Positions 24,025-33,156 of a stretch of DNA of 64,000 nt are shown here, one piece after another. The stretch covers positions 163,677 through 227,676 of the forward strand of contig NZ_KZ559473.1 of NCBI RefSeq assembly GCF_002850745.1. The letters are read 5' to 3'. Each line of letters opens with the position of its first letter. Position 1 is the stretch's first letter. The stretch is from Nonomuraea indica. Its GTDB lineage: Bacteria; Actinomycetota; Actinomycetes; Streptosporangiales; Streptosporangiaceae. The notes beneath the pieces are model-generated. The model saw nothing but the letters and a program-made list of their open reading frames with translations. It did not search any database and was not told the origin of the DNA. Made by a program: the position numbers and the translations under genes.

Positions 24025-26094
24025 ATGACTGACCCAACCGACACCCGCGACACAGGACCACGCGTCGGCACGCCGCTGTGGGCGTACCTCGCGGGAGTCT
24101 CCCTGATCGGCTTCACCGCGCTGGTGGCGGCCATGCTCGGGCTCGACCCGGTCCCGCTGGCGGAGCTCGCGCGCACGCCGCTGTTCTGGGTGCTGGCCGT
24201 GCTGGTCGTCCTCGGTGAGCTGCGCCCCGTCATGGTGTCGTCGGCCACGCAGGTGGGCGGCACCTACCCCTCGACGATGTTCACCTTCGCCGTGCTGCTG
24301 CACCTGGGGCTGCCCGTGGCGGTGCTGATGCAGACGGTCGCCGTCGTGCTCAACGGGGTGGTGACCCGCAAGGCGTGGCATCGGGTGCTGTTCAACACCG
24401 CCCAGTCGACGCTGGCGTTGACCTCGGCCGCCGCCGTGCTCGGCGTGTTCGGGATCGTGCCCGCCCCCGAGGCGCCGTGGGTGCCGTCGGGGAGCGACCT
24501 CCCGGCGATGGTGCTGGCCGGTGTCGCCTACTTCACCGTCCGGGCCATGCTGGTGTGCGGGGCGGTGGCGCTGCACGAGCGGCGCTCGATCACCCGGGTG
24601 CTCAGGGCGTCGCTGGGCCCGCAGAGCCTCGTCTACGCCGGACTGCTCGGACTCGCGCCGCTGGTCGTGGTCGCGATGAGCCGCGCCCCCGAACTCGTGC
24701 CGCTGTCCGTGGCTCCGCTGGCGGCCGTCTACTTCACGGCCACGCTGTCCATGCGCCGCGACCACCAGGCGATGCATGACGAGCTGACCGGCCTGCCCAA
24801 CCGCAAGATGCTGATCGTCAGCACCGAGGAGGCGCTGGCGGAGGCCCGCCAGGAGGAGCGGGTCGGCCTGTTCCTGCTCGACCTCGACCGGTTCAAGGAG
24901 GTCAACGACACGCTCGGCCATCCGGTGGGCGACCGGCTGCTGCAGATGGTGGCGCACCGGCTCACCCACTCCGTGCGGCCCGGCGACGTCGTGGCGCGGC
25001 TCGGCGGTGACGAGTTCGCCGTGCTGCTGCCGTCCATCAGGGACGCCCACGCGGCCCGCGAGGTGGCGGCCAGGCTGCGGGCCGCCCTCACCGAGCCCGT
25101 ACGCCTGGAGGGCATGACGTTCGACCTCGACGGCTCGGTCGGCATCGCGCTCTACCCCGACCACGCGCCCGACTTCGAGCTGCTGCTCCAGCGCGCCGAC
25201 GTGGCCATGTACCTCGCGAAGGAGGGACGCACCGGGGTCGAGCTCTACCAGCCCGACAAGGACCGCAACTCTCCCGAACGCCTCAACCTGCTGGGCGACC
25301 TGCGCCGCGCCGTCGACAACGGCGAGCTGACGCTGCACTACCAGCCCAAGGTCTGCCTCACCGACGGCACGGTGCACGGGGTGGAGGCCCTGCTGCGCTG
25401 GCGCCACCCGGTGTACGGGCCGATCGCCCCGGCGGAGTTCATCCCGCTGGCCGAGCAGTCCTACCTGATGCGCCAGCTCACCGCGTACGTCATCGACGCC
25501 GCGCTGCAGCAGGCGGCCCACTGGTGGCGCACGGGCCTGCGGGTGCGGGTCTCGGTCAACGTCTCGGCCCGCGACCTGCTCGGCTCGGCCCTGCCCGAGC
25601 AGCTGGAGCTGGGCCTGGCCCGGTACGAGCTGCCCCCGGCGGCGATCCAGCTGGAGGTCACCGAGCGCATCCTCATGGGTGACCAGGCCTACCTCCACGA
25701 GACGATCAAGGCGCTGGCGGCGCTCGGGGTGCCGCTCGCCCTGGACGACTTCGGCACCGGCTACTCGTCGCTGATCCGGCTGCAGCGCCTGGCCGTCTCC
25801 GAGGTCAAGATCGACGCGTCGTTCGTCCGGCGGATGGCCGAGTCGGAGGACGACGCCCGGATCGTGCGCTCCATCGTCGACCTGGTCCGTTCTCTCGGCC
25901 TGCGCTCGGTCGCCGAGGGCGTCGAGTCCGACGAGGTCGCCCTGCGGCTGGCCGAGATGGGCTGCGACCTCGGCCAGGGCTGGCTGTTCGGCCGCCCCAT
26001 GCCCCCGGCCGACGCCACGGCCTGGCTGCAGGAGCGCCACGCCGGTGCCGACGTCGAGTACGCCTACCACCCCGAGGTCACCCAGACGGCCTGA
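24025..26094 (+). CDS. Membrane-bound GGDEF-EAL c-di-GMP enzyme
   Basis: The 689-aa protein starts with about seven membrane helices (residues 17-245). A GGDEF domain follows (DELTGLPNRKM near 252, active site GGDEF near 330), then an EAL domain. The EAL motif (VEALLRW), the NVSARDL region, DDFGTGYSS, KIDASFV and AEGVES are all intact, so both c-di-GMP synthesis and hydrolysis look possible. As I recall, the syntenic Streptomyces gene next to ligA is rmdB (SCO5495), which acts as a phosphodiesterase; I do not assign the symbol firmly. In actinomycetes c-di-GMP controls sporulation timing through BldD. The start is ATG 24025 with a weak, distant GGGGG ribosome-binding site. Confidence 0.93.
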   Translation: MTDPTDTRDTGPRVGTPLWAYLAGVSLIGFTALVAAMLGLDPVPLAELARTPLFWVLAVLVVLGELRPVMVSSATQVGGTYPSTMFTFAVLLHLGLPVAVLMQTVAVVLNGVVTRKAWHRVLFNTAQSTLALTSAAAVLGVFGIVPAPEAPWVPSGSDLPAMVLAGVAYFTVRAMLVCGAVALHERRSITRVLRASLGPQSLVYAGLLGLAPLVVVAMSRAPELVPLSVAPLAAVYFTATLSMRRDHQAMHDELTGLPNRKMLIVSTEEALAEARQEERVGLFLLDLDRFKEVNDTLGHPVGDRLLQMVAHRLTHSVRPGDVVARLGGDEFAVLLPSIRDAHAAREVAARLRAALTEPVRLEGMTFDLDGSVGIALYPDHAPDFELLLQRADVAMYLAKEGRTGVELYQPDKDRNSPERLNLLGDLRRAVDNGELTLHYQPKVCLTDGTVHGVEALLRWRHPVYGPIAPAEFIPLAEQSYLMRQLTAYVIDAALQQAAHWWRTGLRVRVSVNVSARDLLGSALPEQLELGLARYELPPAAIQLEVTERILMGDQAYLHETIKALAALGVPLALDDFGTGYSSLIRLQRLAVSEVKIDASFVRRMAESEDDARIVRSIVDLVRSLGLRSVAEGVESDEVALRLAEMGCDLGQGWLFGRPMPPADATAWLQERHAGADVEYAYHPEVTQTA

Positions 26095-26098
26095 GGAT

Positions 26099-26134
26099 CG
26101 AAGTACACTTCGTCGAAGTACACTTCGCTATCTT
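26099..26134 (+). promoter_or_regulatory. Tandem palindromes and promoter of the DUF234-type ATPase gene
   Basis: The palindromic 14-mer CGAAGTACACTTCG occurs twice, at 26099-26112 and 26114-26127 (15-nt period). A -10 TATCTT follows at 26129-26134, and the GTG start lies 9 nt further on. The repeats cover the -35 position. Two helical-phase-like sites over a -35 suggest cooperative binding by a dimeric repressor, an inference. Confidence 0.7.
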
Positions 26135-26143
26135 GGACGGCCT

Positions 26144-27580
26144 GTGATCCCCAAGCCCGACCGCGTCTTCGCCCGTGACTTCGAGTGGCGCCACCTGGCC
26201 AGGTTCGCCGCAGGAGTGGGGCACCACCCTCAGCTCGGAGTCGTCAGTGGACGGCGTCGCCAGGGCAAGACGTTCCTGGTTGAGGCGCTGGTCAGGGAGA
26301 CCGGCGGGTTCTACTTCGGGGCGACGGAGGCCACGGAGACCGAGTCGCTGAGCCTCTACGCCGACGCGCTCGCCGAGCACGTGGGCGCTCCCGCGCCGTT
26401 CCGGTTCGGCAGTTGGGACGAGGCCGTCCGCCAGACGTTCGCCATCGGCGCCGAGCGCCGAGACCTCATGGTGATCGACGAGTTCCCCTACCTGAGCAAG
26501 GTGTCACCCGCGCTCCCGTCGATCATCCAGCGGGAGATCGACCGGGCGATCGCCCGGGATGCCCCCGTCTCCCTGCTGCTGTGCGGATCGGCGATGTCGG
26601 TGATGGGCCGCCTCCTGGCGGGGGGCGCGCCGCTGCGCGGGCGGGCGTCGCTGGAGCTGGTGGTGCGCCCGTTCGATCACCGGACGGCGGCGGACTACTG
26701 GCGGATCACGGACCCCCGGCTGGCGGTGCGCACCCACGCGGTTGTCGGCGGCACGCCCGCCTATCTGCGGTTCGTCGGCGGTGACACGCCGCAGGGGCTC
26801 GACGACTTCGACGCATGGGTCCAGCGGACCGTCCTCGACCCTGGGACGCCGCTGTTCCGTGAGGCCCGCTACCTCCTGGAGGAGGAGTCGGACGTACGGG
26901 ACTCGGCTCTCTACCACTCCGTGCTGGCCGCCGTCGCCTCCGGCAACGGCACCCGGGGCGGGATCGCCGGATACATCGGACGCAAAGCCGCCGACATCGG
27001 CCATCACCTCAACGTGCTGGAGGACAGCCACCTGCTTCGGCGGGAACCCGACGTCTTTCGCCCGTCCCGTTCGGTCTACCGCGTGCGCGAGCCGCTGGTG
27101 ACGTTCTACCAAGTCGTGATGCGCCCTCGTTGGGGGCTGCTGGAGAGCGGGCGGGCGGCGCCCGTCTGGACGGACTCGCAGGGACGTTTCCATGACCAGG
27201 TGGTGGGCCCGCACTTCGAGGAGTTGTGCCGCCAGTTCGCCCGGATCGAGGACGTGTTCGGCGAACTGCCGGGAGAGGTCGGGGCCGGCGTGGTCACCGA
27301 TTCCGAGCGTCGCGAGCAGATCGAGGTGGACGTCGTGGTCTTCGCGCCCGCGATGCCCGGCGAGCCCCGGCGGGTGCTCTCGCTGGGGGAGGTGAAGTGG
27401 GGCAGGAGGATGGGCCCGCGGCACAGCGCGCGGCTCAGGCGGGCCAGGGAGGTGCTCGGGGCGAAGGGCTACGACGTGCGGGACACCGTGCTGGCGTGTT
27501 ACAGCGGGGCGGGATTCGACGGTGCTCTTGCCTCGGAGCCGGACGTGCGGACCGTGGGGTTGGGGGAGCTGTACGGGTGA
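26144..27580 (+). CDS. AAA-type ATPase with C-terminal DUF234/nuclease-like domain
   Basis: The 478-aa protein has Walker A GRRRQGKT (residues 36-43) and Walker B LMVIDEFPYL with D112-E113. A GSAMSVM sensor-like segment and the winged region GIAGYIGRKAADIGHHLNVLED follow. Its C-terminal domain contains EVDVVVF and LGEVKWG, the D...ExK spacing seen in DUF234 and PD-(D/E)xK folds. This is the architecture of archaeal-type ATPases, which also occur patchily in actinobacteria. GTG 26144 is the likely leaderless start; the open frame reaches into the previous gene but without a good start. It sits alone in a conserved region, so it was probably inserted. Function is unknown; defence or stress roles are only guesses. 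Confidence 0.85.
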   Translation: MIPKPDRVFARDFEWRHLARFAAGVGHHPQLGVVSGRRRQGKTFLVEALVRETGGFYFGATEATETESLSLYADALAEHVGAPAPFRFGSWDEAVRQTFAIGAERRDLMVIDEFPYLSKVSPALPSIIQREIDRAIARDAPVSLLLCGSAMSVMGRLLAGGAPLRGRASLELVVRPFDHRTAADYWRITDPRLAVRTHAVVGGTPAYLRFVGGDTPQGLDDFDAWVQRTVLDPGTPLFREARYLLEEESDVRDSALYHSVLAAVASGNGTRGGIAGYIGRKAADIGHHLNVLEDSHLLRREPDVFRPSRSVYRVREPLVTFYQVVMRPRWGLLESGRAAPVWTDSQGRFHDQVVGPHFEELCRQFARIEDVFGELPGEVGAGVVTDSERREQIEVDVVVFAPAMPGEPRRVLSLGEVKWGRRMGPRHSARLRRAREVLGAKGYDVRDTVLACYSGAGFDGALASEPDVRTVGLGELYG

Positions 27581-27640
27581 CGGCGGTCTGTGGTGTGTTT
27601 CCAGGTGGTTAAGGGTTCGGAGGCGTTCGGCCGACGCCCC

Positions 27641-27688
27641 TAGGATGTGAGTGTCCAAACTTCATCCACGAAACGGGTTCAACGACTC
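27641..27688 (+). promoter_or_regulatory. gatCAB promoter region
   Basis: A -10 element TAGGAT at 27641-27646 precedes the gatC ATG by 42 nt, in the 108-bp gap after the ATPase gene. No clear -35 is visible. The ribosome-binding site for gatC is weak. Confidence 0.45.
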
Positions 27689-27988
27689 ATGTCCGCCATA
27701 ACCCGCGACGAGGTCGCACACCTGGCCCGGTTGTCCAGGCTGGCGCTCACGGACGACGAGCTCGACCACTACGCCACGCAGCTCGATGCCATCATCGAGT
27801 CGGTCGCGAAAGTAGCCGAGGTCGCCGCCGAGGACGTGCCGCCGTCGTCGCACGCGCTCCCGCTGACCAATGTCTTCCGTGCCGACGAGGTGCGACAGTC
27901 TCTCACCCCTGAGCAGGCCCTCTCCGGCGCTCCCGCCGTCGAGGACGACCGCTTCCGGGTGCCGCGCATCCTGGGGGAGGAGGCATGA
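27689..27988 (+). CDS. gatC: Asp/Glu-tRNA amidotransferase subunit C
   Basis: GatC is the 99-aa belt subunit that stabilises GatA on GatB in the tRNA-dependent amidotransferase. It reads MSAITRDEVAHLARLSRLAL at the N-terminus, the standard family opening, and ends near FRVPRILGEEA. Start codon ATG 27689 fits family length; an upstream frame extension is not supported by a ribosome-binding site. The stop overlaps the gatA start by ATGA, so subunits are made in a coupled way. Confidence 0.96.
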   Translation: MSAITRDEVAHLARLSRLALTDDELDHYATQLDAIIESVAKVAEVAAEDVPPSSHALPLTNVFRADEVRQSLTPEQALSGAPAVEDDRFRVPRILGEEA

Positions 27989-29475
27989 GTCTGATCCACA
28001 GGACGGCCGCGGAGCTCGCCGCGCTGATCGCCGGTGGCGAGGCGTCGGCCGTGGAGGTCGCCGAGGCGCACCTCGACCGCATGGCCGAGGTCGAGCCGAA
28101 GGTCAACGCGTTCCTGCACGTGGACCGCGAGGTCACGCTGGCGCAGGCCAGGTCCGTCGACGAGCGGCTGCGGGCCGGTGAGCGGCTCGGCCCGCTGGCC
28201 GGCGTGCCGATCGCGCACAAGGACATCTTCACCACGCTCGACATGCCGACCACGGCCGCGTCCAGGATTCTCGAAGGCTGGCGCCCGCCGTACGACGCGA
28301 CGGTCACGCGCAGGCTGCGCGAGGCCGGGCTGGTGATCCTCGGCAAGACCAACCTCGACGAGTTCGCCATGGGCTCCTCCACGGAGAACTCCGCCTACGG
28401 CCCGACCCGCAACCCGTGGGACCTCGACCGGATTCCGGGCGGTTCGTCGGGCGGGTCCAGCGCCGCCGTGGCCGCGTACGAGGCGCCGCTGTCCACCGGC
28501 ACCGACACGGGCGGCTCGATCCGCCAGCCGGCCGCCGTCACCGGCATCGTCGGCATGAAGCCGACCTACGGCGGTTCGTCCCGCTACGGGCTGATCGCGT
28601 TCGCCAGCTCGCTCGACACGCCGGGCCCGTTCGCCCGCAACGTGCTCGACGCGGCGCTGCTGCACGAGGCGTTCTCCGGGCACGACCCGCTCGACTCGAC
28701 GTCGATCGACGCGCCGGTGCCCTCCGTGGTGGAGGCTGCCCGCCAGGCCGACGTGTCCGGCATGCGGATCGGCGTCGTCAAGGAGTTCGGCGGCGACGGC
28801 TACCAGCCCGGCGTGCTGGCCCGCTTCAACGAGGCCGTGGCGCTGCTGGAATCGCTCGGCGCGAAGGTCGTCGAGGTGTCGTGCCCGTCCTTCGTGACGG
28901 CGCTGCCCGCCTACTACCTGATCGCGCCGTCGGAGTGCTCGTCCAACCTGGCGCGCTTCGACGCCATGCGCTACGGCCTGCGCGTCGGCGACGACGGCAC
29001 CCGCAGCGCCGAGGAGGTCATGGCGCTGACCCGGGCCGCCGGGTTCGGTCCCGAGGTCAAGCGGCGCATCATGCTCGGCACGTACGCGCTGTCGAGCGGC
29101 TACTACGACGCCTACTACGGCCAGGCCCAGAAGGTGCGCACGGTCATCTCGCGCGAGTTCGAGGCCGCCTTCCAGCAGGTGGACGTGCTGGTCTCCCCGA
29201 CGACGCCGACCACGGCGTTCCCGATCGGCGAGCGGGCCGACGACCCGATGGCGATGTACCTCGCCGACCTGTGCACGATCCCGACCAACCTGGCGGGCAA
29301 CGCGGCCATCTCGGTGCCGTGCGGCCTGGCCGACGAGGACGGGCTGCCGGTCGGCCTGCAGGTCATGGCGCCGGTGCTCGGCGACGACCGCTGCTACCGG
29401 GTCGGCGCGGCCGTCGAGAAGGCCCTGGAGAGCCGCTGGGGCGGCCCGCTGCTGAAGGAGGCTCCGGCACTGTGA
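27985..29475 (+). CDS. gatA: Asp/Glu-tRNA amidotransferase subunit A
   Basis: GatA is the amidase subunit that releases ammonia from glutamine for conversion of Glu-tRNA-Gln and Asp-tRNA-Asn. The 496-aa sequence has the amidase-signature Lys-cisSer-Ser triad: K79 (AHKD), S154 (PGGSSGGSS) and S178 (TGGSIR). These are exactly the positions known for bacterial GatA. It overlaps gatC upstream (ATGA) and gatB downstream (GTGA), so gatCAB is a tightly coupled three-gene operon. Its presence suggests the organism lacks a direct GlnRS or AsnRS route, as usual for actinobacteria. Confidence 0.98.
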   Translation: MSLIHRTAAELAALIAGGEASAVEVAEAHLDRMAEVEPKVNAFLHVDREVTLAQARSVDERLRAGERLGPLAGVPIAHKDIFTTLDMPTTAASRILEGWRPPYDATVTRRLREAGLVILGKTNLDEFAMGSSTENSAYGPTRNPWDLDRIPGGSSGGSSAAVAAYEAPLSTGTDTGGSIRQPAAVTGIVGMKPTYGGSSRYGLIAFASSLDTPGPFARNVLDAALLHEAFSGHDPLDSTSIDAPVPSVVEAARQADVSGMRIGVVKEFGGDGYQPGVLARFNEAVALLESLGAKVVEVSCPSFVTALPAYYLIAPSECSSNLARFDAMRYGLRVGDDGTRSAEEVMALTRAAGFGPEVKRRIMLGTYALSSGYYDAYYGQAQKVRTVISREFEAAFQQVDVLVSPTTPTTAFPIGERADDPMAMYLADLCTIPTNLAGNAAISVPCGLADEDGLPVGLQVMAPVLGDDRCYRVGAAVEKALESRWGGPLLKEAPAL

Positions 29476-30986
29476 CCGACACCGGGACGACCACGAAGAT
29501 GGCCTACGACGAGGCGCTCAGCCGGTTCGAGCCGGTCCTCGGCCTGGAGACGCACGTCGAGCTGGGCACCGCGTCCAAGATGTTCTGCGGCTGCCCGGCG
29601 GCGTTCGGCGCGCCGCCCAACACGCACGTCTGCCCGACCTGCCTGGCGCTGCCCGGCGCACTGCCGGTGGCCAACGCGCAGGCGATCGAGTCGACGATCC
29701 GCATCGGCCTGGCGCTCAACTGCTCCATCGCCGAATGGTGCCGCTTCGCCCGGAAGAACTACTTCTATCCGGACATGCCGAAGAACTACCAGATCTCCCA
29801 GTACGACGAGCCGCTCTGCTTCGACGGCTACATCGACATCGAGGTCGACGGCAAGAGCGTGCGCATCGAGATCGAGCGGGTGCACCTGGAGGAGGACACC
29901 GGCAAGTCCACCCACATGGGCGGCGCGACCGGCCGCATCCACGGCGCCGACTACTCGATCGTCGACTACAACCGGGCCGGCATCCCGCTGGTCGAGATCG
30001 TCACCAAGCCGATCCCCGGCACCGACCGGCTGGCGCCCGAGGTGGCCAAGGCGTACGTGACCGAGCTGCGCGAGATCATGCGCTCGCTGGGCGTCTCCGA
30101 CGTGCGGATGGAGGAGGGCTCGCTGCGCTGCGACGTCAACGTGTCGCTGATGCCGCGCGGCTCTTCGGAGTGGGGCACCCGCACCGAGACCAAGAACGTC
30201 AACTCGCTGCGCAGCGTCGAGCGCGCGGTGCGCAGCGAGATCGAGCGGCAGGCGGCGATCCTCGCCGGCGGCGGCCGCATCGTGCAGGAGACCCGCCACT
30301 TCCACGAGGACACCGGCACCACCACGTCCGGCCGGTCCAAGGAGGAGGCGCAGGACTACCGCTACTTCCCCGAGCCCGACCTGGTGCCCATCGCGCCCGA
30401 CCCGGCATGGGTCGCCGAGCTGAAGGCGGCCCTGCCGGAGCTGCCGTCGGTCAAGCGCAAGCGGCTGCAGGCCGAGTGGGGCCTGTCCGATCTGGACATG
30501 GCGGCGATGCACAACGCCGACGCGATCGACCTGGTCGAGGCGACGGTCGCGGCGGGCGCCCCGCCGGCCGACGCGCGCAAGTGGTGGATGGGCGAGCTGG
30601 CGCGCCGCGCCAACGAGTCCGGCGTCGCGCTGGCCGAGCTGCCCATCACGCCCGCCCAGATCGCCCGGGTCACCGAGCTGGTGGCGTCCGGGTCGCTCAA
30701 CGACAAGCTGGCCCGCGAGGTGCTCGAAGGCGTGCTGGCCGGCGAGGGCTCGCCGGACGAGGTGGTGGAGCGGCGCGGCCTCAAGATCGTCAACGACGAG
30801 GGTGAGCTGTCGGCGATCGTCGACCAGGTCCTCGCCGACAACGCCGACGCGGCCGACAAGGTCCGCTCCGGCAAGATCGCGGCGGCCGGCGCCCTGGTGG
30901 GCGGCGTGATGAAGGCCAGCCGTGGCAAGGCGGACGCCGCCCGCGCCCGGGCCATGATCCTGGAGAAGCTCGGCGTCTCCGAATAG
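29472..30986 (+). CDS. gatB: Asp/Glu-tRNA amidotransferase subunit B
   Basis: GatB phosphorylates the misacylated aminoacyl-tRNA and accepts ammonia from GatA through a channel. The 504-aa protein has the cradle domain beginning at FEPVLGLETHVELGT. It has a zinc-type cluster CGCP with CPTC (residues 38-60), the conserved FARKNYFYPDMPKNYQISQ stretch, and the C-terminal YqeY-like tail ending in KGKADAARARAMI-type sequence. GTG 29472 overlaps the gatA stop in GTGA; an internal ATG near 29499 is an alternative. A hairpin terminator follows, shared with the convergent tctA gene. Confidence 0.98.
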   Translation: MTDTGTTTKMAYDEALSRFEPVLGLETHVELGTASKMFCGCPAAFGAPPNTHVCPTCLALPGALPVANAQAIESTIRIGLALNCSIAEWCRFARKNYFYPDMPKNYQISQYDEPLCFDGYIDIEVDGKSVRIEIERVHLEEDTGKSTHMGGATGRIHGADYSIVDYNRAGIPLVEIVTKPIPGTDRLAPEVAKAYVTELREIMRSLGVSDVRMEEGSLRCDVNVSLMPRGSSEWGTRTETKNVNSLRSVERAVRSEIERQAAILAGGGRIVQETRHFHEDTGTTTSGRSKEEAQDYRYFPEPDLVPIAPDPAWVAELKAALPELPSVKRKRLQAEWGLSDLDMAAMHNADAIDLVEATVAAGAPPADARKWWMGELARRANESGVALAELPITPAQIARVTELVASGSLNDKLAREVLEGVLAGEGSPDEVVERRGLKIVNDEGELSAIVDQVLADNADAADKVRSGKIAAAGALVGGVMKASRGKADAARARAMILEKLGVSE

Positions 30987-31004
30987 TCCGGAGCATCACA
31001 CGGG

Positions 31005-31038
31005 AAGGCCCCGCCGGTCCTCGGACCGGCGGGGCCTT
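31005..31038. terminator. Hairpin between convergent gatB and tctA
   Basis: AAGGCCCCGCCGGTCC (31005-31020) and GGACCGGCGGGGCCTT (31023-31038) form a perfect 16-bp stem with a two-base centre. There is no T tract on the plus side. Its position midway between converging genes suggests a bidirectional terminator. Confidence 0.85.
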
Positions 31039-31097
31039 CGCGCATCCCAGCAGCCTCCCCTGGCGCAGTACGTCCCTGGTGCCCGGGAATCGGCGGG

Positions 31098-32609
31098 TTA
31101 TTCCTTGCGAGCCGGTGCGAGTTCCCGCCGCTCGGCCAGCTTGCGCACCACGGGGGTGAGCAGCGCGCCGAGCGACAGCAGGAGCAGCACCGCGGCGATC
31201 GGGCTCCGCACCAGGACGGTGACGTCGCCCGCCCCGATGGCCAGCGCCCGGCGGAGCTGGATCTCCGCCATCGGCCCCAGGATCATGCCGATCACCGCAG
31301 GCGCGATGGGCAGCCCGAAGCGGCGCATCGCGAACCCGAGCAGGCCGAGCACGAACAGCACGACCAGGTCGACCGCCGTGCCGTTGAGCGCGTAGACGCC
31401 CAGCGCGGCGAACAGGATGATCCCGGCGTACAGGTAGGGCCGGGGCACGCGCAGCACCCGCGCCCAGAGCGGCGCCAGGGGCAGGTTCAGCACCAGCAGC
31501 ATCGTGTTGCCGATGAACAGCGATGCGATCATGCCCCACACCAGCGCGGGGTTGTGGTCGAACAGCTGGGGGCCGGGCTGCAGCCCGTACTGCTGGAAGG
31601 CGGCCAGCAGGATCGCGGCCGTCGCCGAGGTGGGCAGGCCCAGCGTGAGCAGCGGGACGAGGGTGCCCGCCGCCGAGGCGTTGTTGGCGGCCTCGGGCCC
31701 CGCGACGCCCTCGATGGCGCCCTTGCCGTACTCCTCGCGGGAGACGCCGCGCGCCAGCTTCTTCTCCGTCGCGTACGACAGGAAGGTGGGGATCTCCGCG
31801 CCGCCGCCGGGCAGCGCGCCGAAGGGGAAGCCGAACGCGGTGCCGCGCAGCCACGGCTTCCACGAGCGCGCCCAGTCGGAGCGGCCCATCCAGGCCCGGC
31901 CCACGGGCACCACCTCGGGAGCCGCGTGACGCAGCCGCGAGGCCACGTACAGCGCCTCGCCGAGCGCGAACAGGCCCACCGCGACGATCACCACGTCGAT
32001 GCCGTCGAGCAGCTGCGGGACGCCCAGCGTCAGCCGCGCCTGCCCGGTCTGCTGGTCGATCCCGATCAGCCCGATGACCAGGCCGAGCCCCAGCGAGGCC
32101 AGCCCGCGCACCAGCGAGCGCGACAGCACCGCCGACACGCCCACGAACGCCAGGACGGCCAGCGCGAAGTAGTCCTCGGGGCCGAAGCCGATCGCGAAGT
32201 CCACCACCAGCGGAGCGGCCACGACGAGCAGCGCCGTGGCGATGGTGCCGGCCACGAACGAGCCGATGGCCGCCGTGGCCAGCGCCTGCGCCGCTCTCCC
32301 GCGCCGGGCCATCTTGTTGCCCTCCAGCGCGGTGATCATCGAGGAGGACTCACCGGGCGTGTTGAGCAGGATCGACGTCGTCGACCCGCCGTACATGCCG
32401 CCGTAGTAGATGCCGGCGAACATGATGAACGCGCTGGCGGGCGGCACGGTGAACGTGATCGGCAGCAGCAGGGCCACCGTCATGGCCGGCCCGATGCCCG
32501 GCAGCACGCCGACGAGGGTGCCGAGGGTGACGCCGACCAGCGCGAACAGGAGGTTGACCGGCGTCAGCGCCGCCGCGAAACCCTCCATCAGCAGCTGGAA
32601 CGAGCTCAT
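31098..32609 (-). CDS. tctA: Tripartite tricarboxylate transporter, large membrane subunit TctA
   Basis: TctA is the large channel subunit of a TTT system, which imports citrate or related carboxylates with the help of a periplasmic-type binding lipoprotein. The 503-aa protein has about twelve helices and the family motifs LVGVLPGIGPAM (residues 33-44), GIYYGGMYGGSTTSILLNTPGE (around 67-88) and GALPGGGAEIPTF near 275. These glycine-rich re-entrant loops are diagnostic. It is the last gene of tctCBA, starting one base after the tctB stop. Divergent sensor genes suggest substrate induction. Confidence 0.97.
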   Translation of the reverse strand: MSSFQLLMEGFAAALTPVNLLFALVGVTLGTLVGVLPGIGPAMTVALLLPITFTVPPASAFIMFAGIYYGGMYGGSTTSILLNTPGESSSMITALEGNKMARRGRAAQALATAAIGSFVAGTIATALLVVAAPLVVDFAIGFGPEDYFALAVLAFVGVSAVLSRSLVRGLASLGLGLVIGLIGIDQQTGQARLTLGVPQLLDGIDVVIVAVGLFALGEALYVASRLRHAAPEVVPVGRAWMGRSDWARSWKPWLRGTAFGFPFGALPGGGAEIPTFLSYATEKKLARGVSREEYGKGAIEGVAGPEAANNASAAGTLVPLLTLGLPTSATAAILLAAFQQYGLQPGPQLFDHNPALVWGMIASLFIGNTMLLVLNLPLAPLWARVLRVPRPYLYAGIILFAALGVYALNGTAVDLVVLFVLGLLGFAMRRFGLPIAPAVIGMILGPMAEIQLRRALAIGAGDVTVLVRSPIAAVLLLLSLGALLTPVVRKLAERRELAPARKE

Positions 32610-32610
32610 G

Positions 32611-33156
32611 TCAGATCACCCCCTGCAGCGGGCCGCCCGGCAGGGTGACGCCCAGCCCCTTGACGAACAGCAGGTAGGTGACGATCCCGAGGACCACGCC
32701 GACCACCGCGGCGCGCACCCTGTGCTCGGCGCCCAGGACCACCGACAGCCCGAAGAACAGCAGGGACGCGCCGATGATCCACCCGACCGTGTTCAGCACC
32801 GCGGTGAACGCCAGGAAGATCCCGCTCACCAGGGCGACGCTGCGCCAGTCGGCGGGCATGTCGCCGTCGATGTCCTCGCTCTCCTCCGGGTCGCCCCGCC
32901 CGCCGCGCAGCACGTCCACCACGTAGAACACGCCCACGACGATCATCGCGCCGCCCACCAGGATCGGGAAGAACCGCGGTCCGATGCCGAGCTGTGAGGC
33001 GGCCGCCGACACGTCGAGGGTGCCCACGATGACGAACACGCCCAGCCCCAGCACGACGAGCGCCAGGATCAGTTCGGGCCGCCACCACCCGCGCCGCCCC
33101 CCTTCGGGCGCGGCGCCGGCGGCGGGAGCCTCCGGTACGGGTGTGTCAGGCGACAT
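32611..33156 (-). CDS. tctB: Tripartite tricarboxylate transporter, small membrane subunit TctB
   Basis: TctB is the four-helix small membrane subunit of the TTT transporter, poorly conserved in sequence. The 181-aa product has a hydrophilic N-terminal tail with Pro/Ala/Glu, then helices at about residues 29-48, 63-82, 108-128 and 133-170, and an acidic loop (ESEDIDGD) between helices 2 and 3. ATG 33156 shares a base with the tctC stop and its own stop is one base before tctA, so all three are coupled. Identification rests on position and helix pattern. Confidence 0.9.
   Translation of the reverse strand: MSPDTPVPEAPAAGAAPEGGRRGWWRPELILALVVLGLGVFVIVGTLDVSAAASQLGIGPRFFPILVGGAMIVVGVFYVVDVLRGGRGDPEESEDIDGDMPADWRSVALVSGIFLAFTAVLNTVGWIIGASLLFFGLSVVLGAEHRVRAAVVGVVLGIVTYLLFVKGLGVTLPGGPLQGVI

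Noticed and set aside
26045..26143. An upstream start for the DUF234-type ATPase inside the end of the GGDEF-EAL gene
   Set aside because: The extra N-terminus would be Arg/Ser/Thr-rich, overlap another gene and include the operator. GTG 26144 with the -10 at 26129 fits better.
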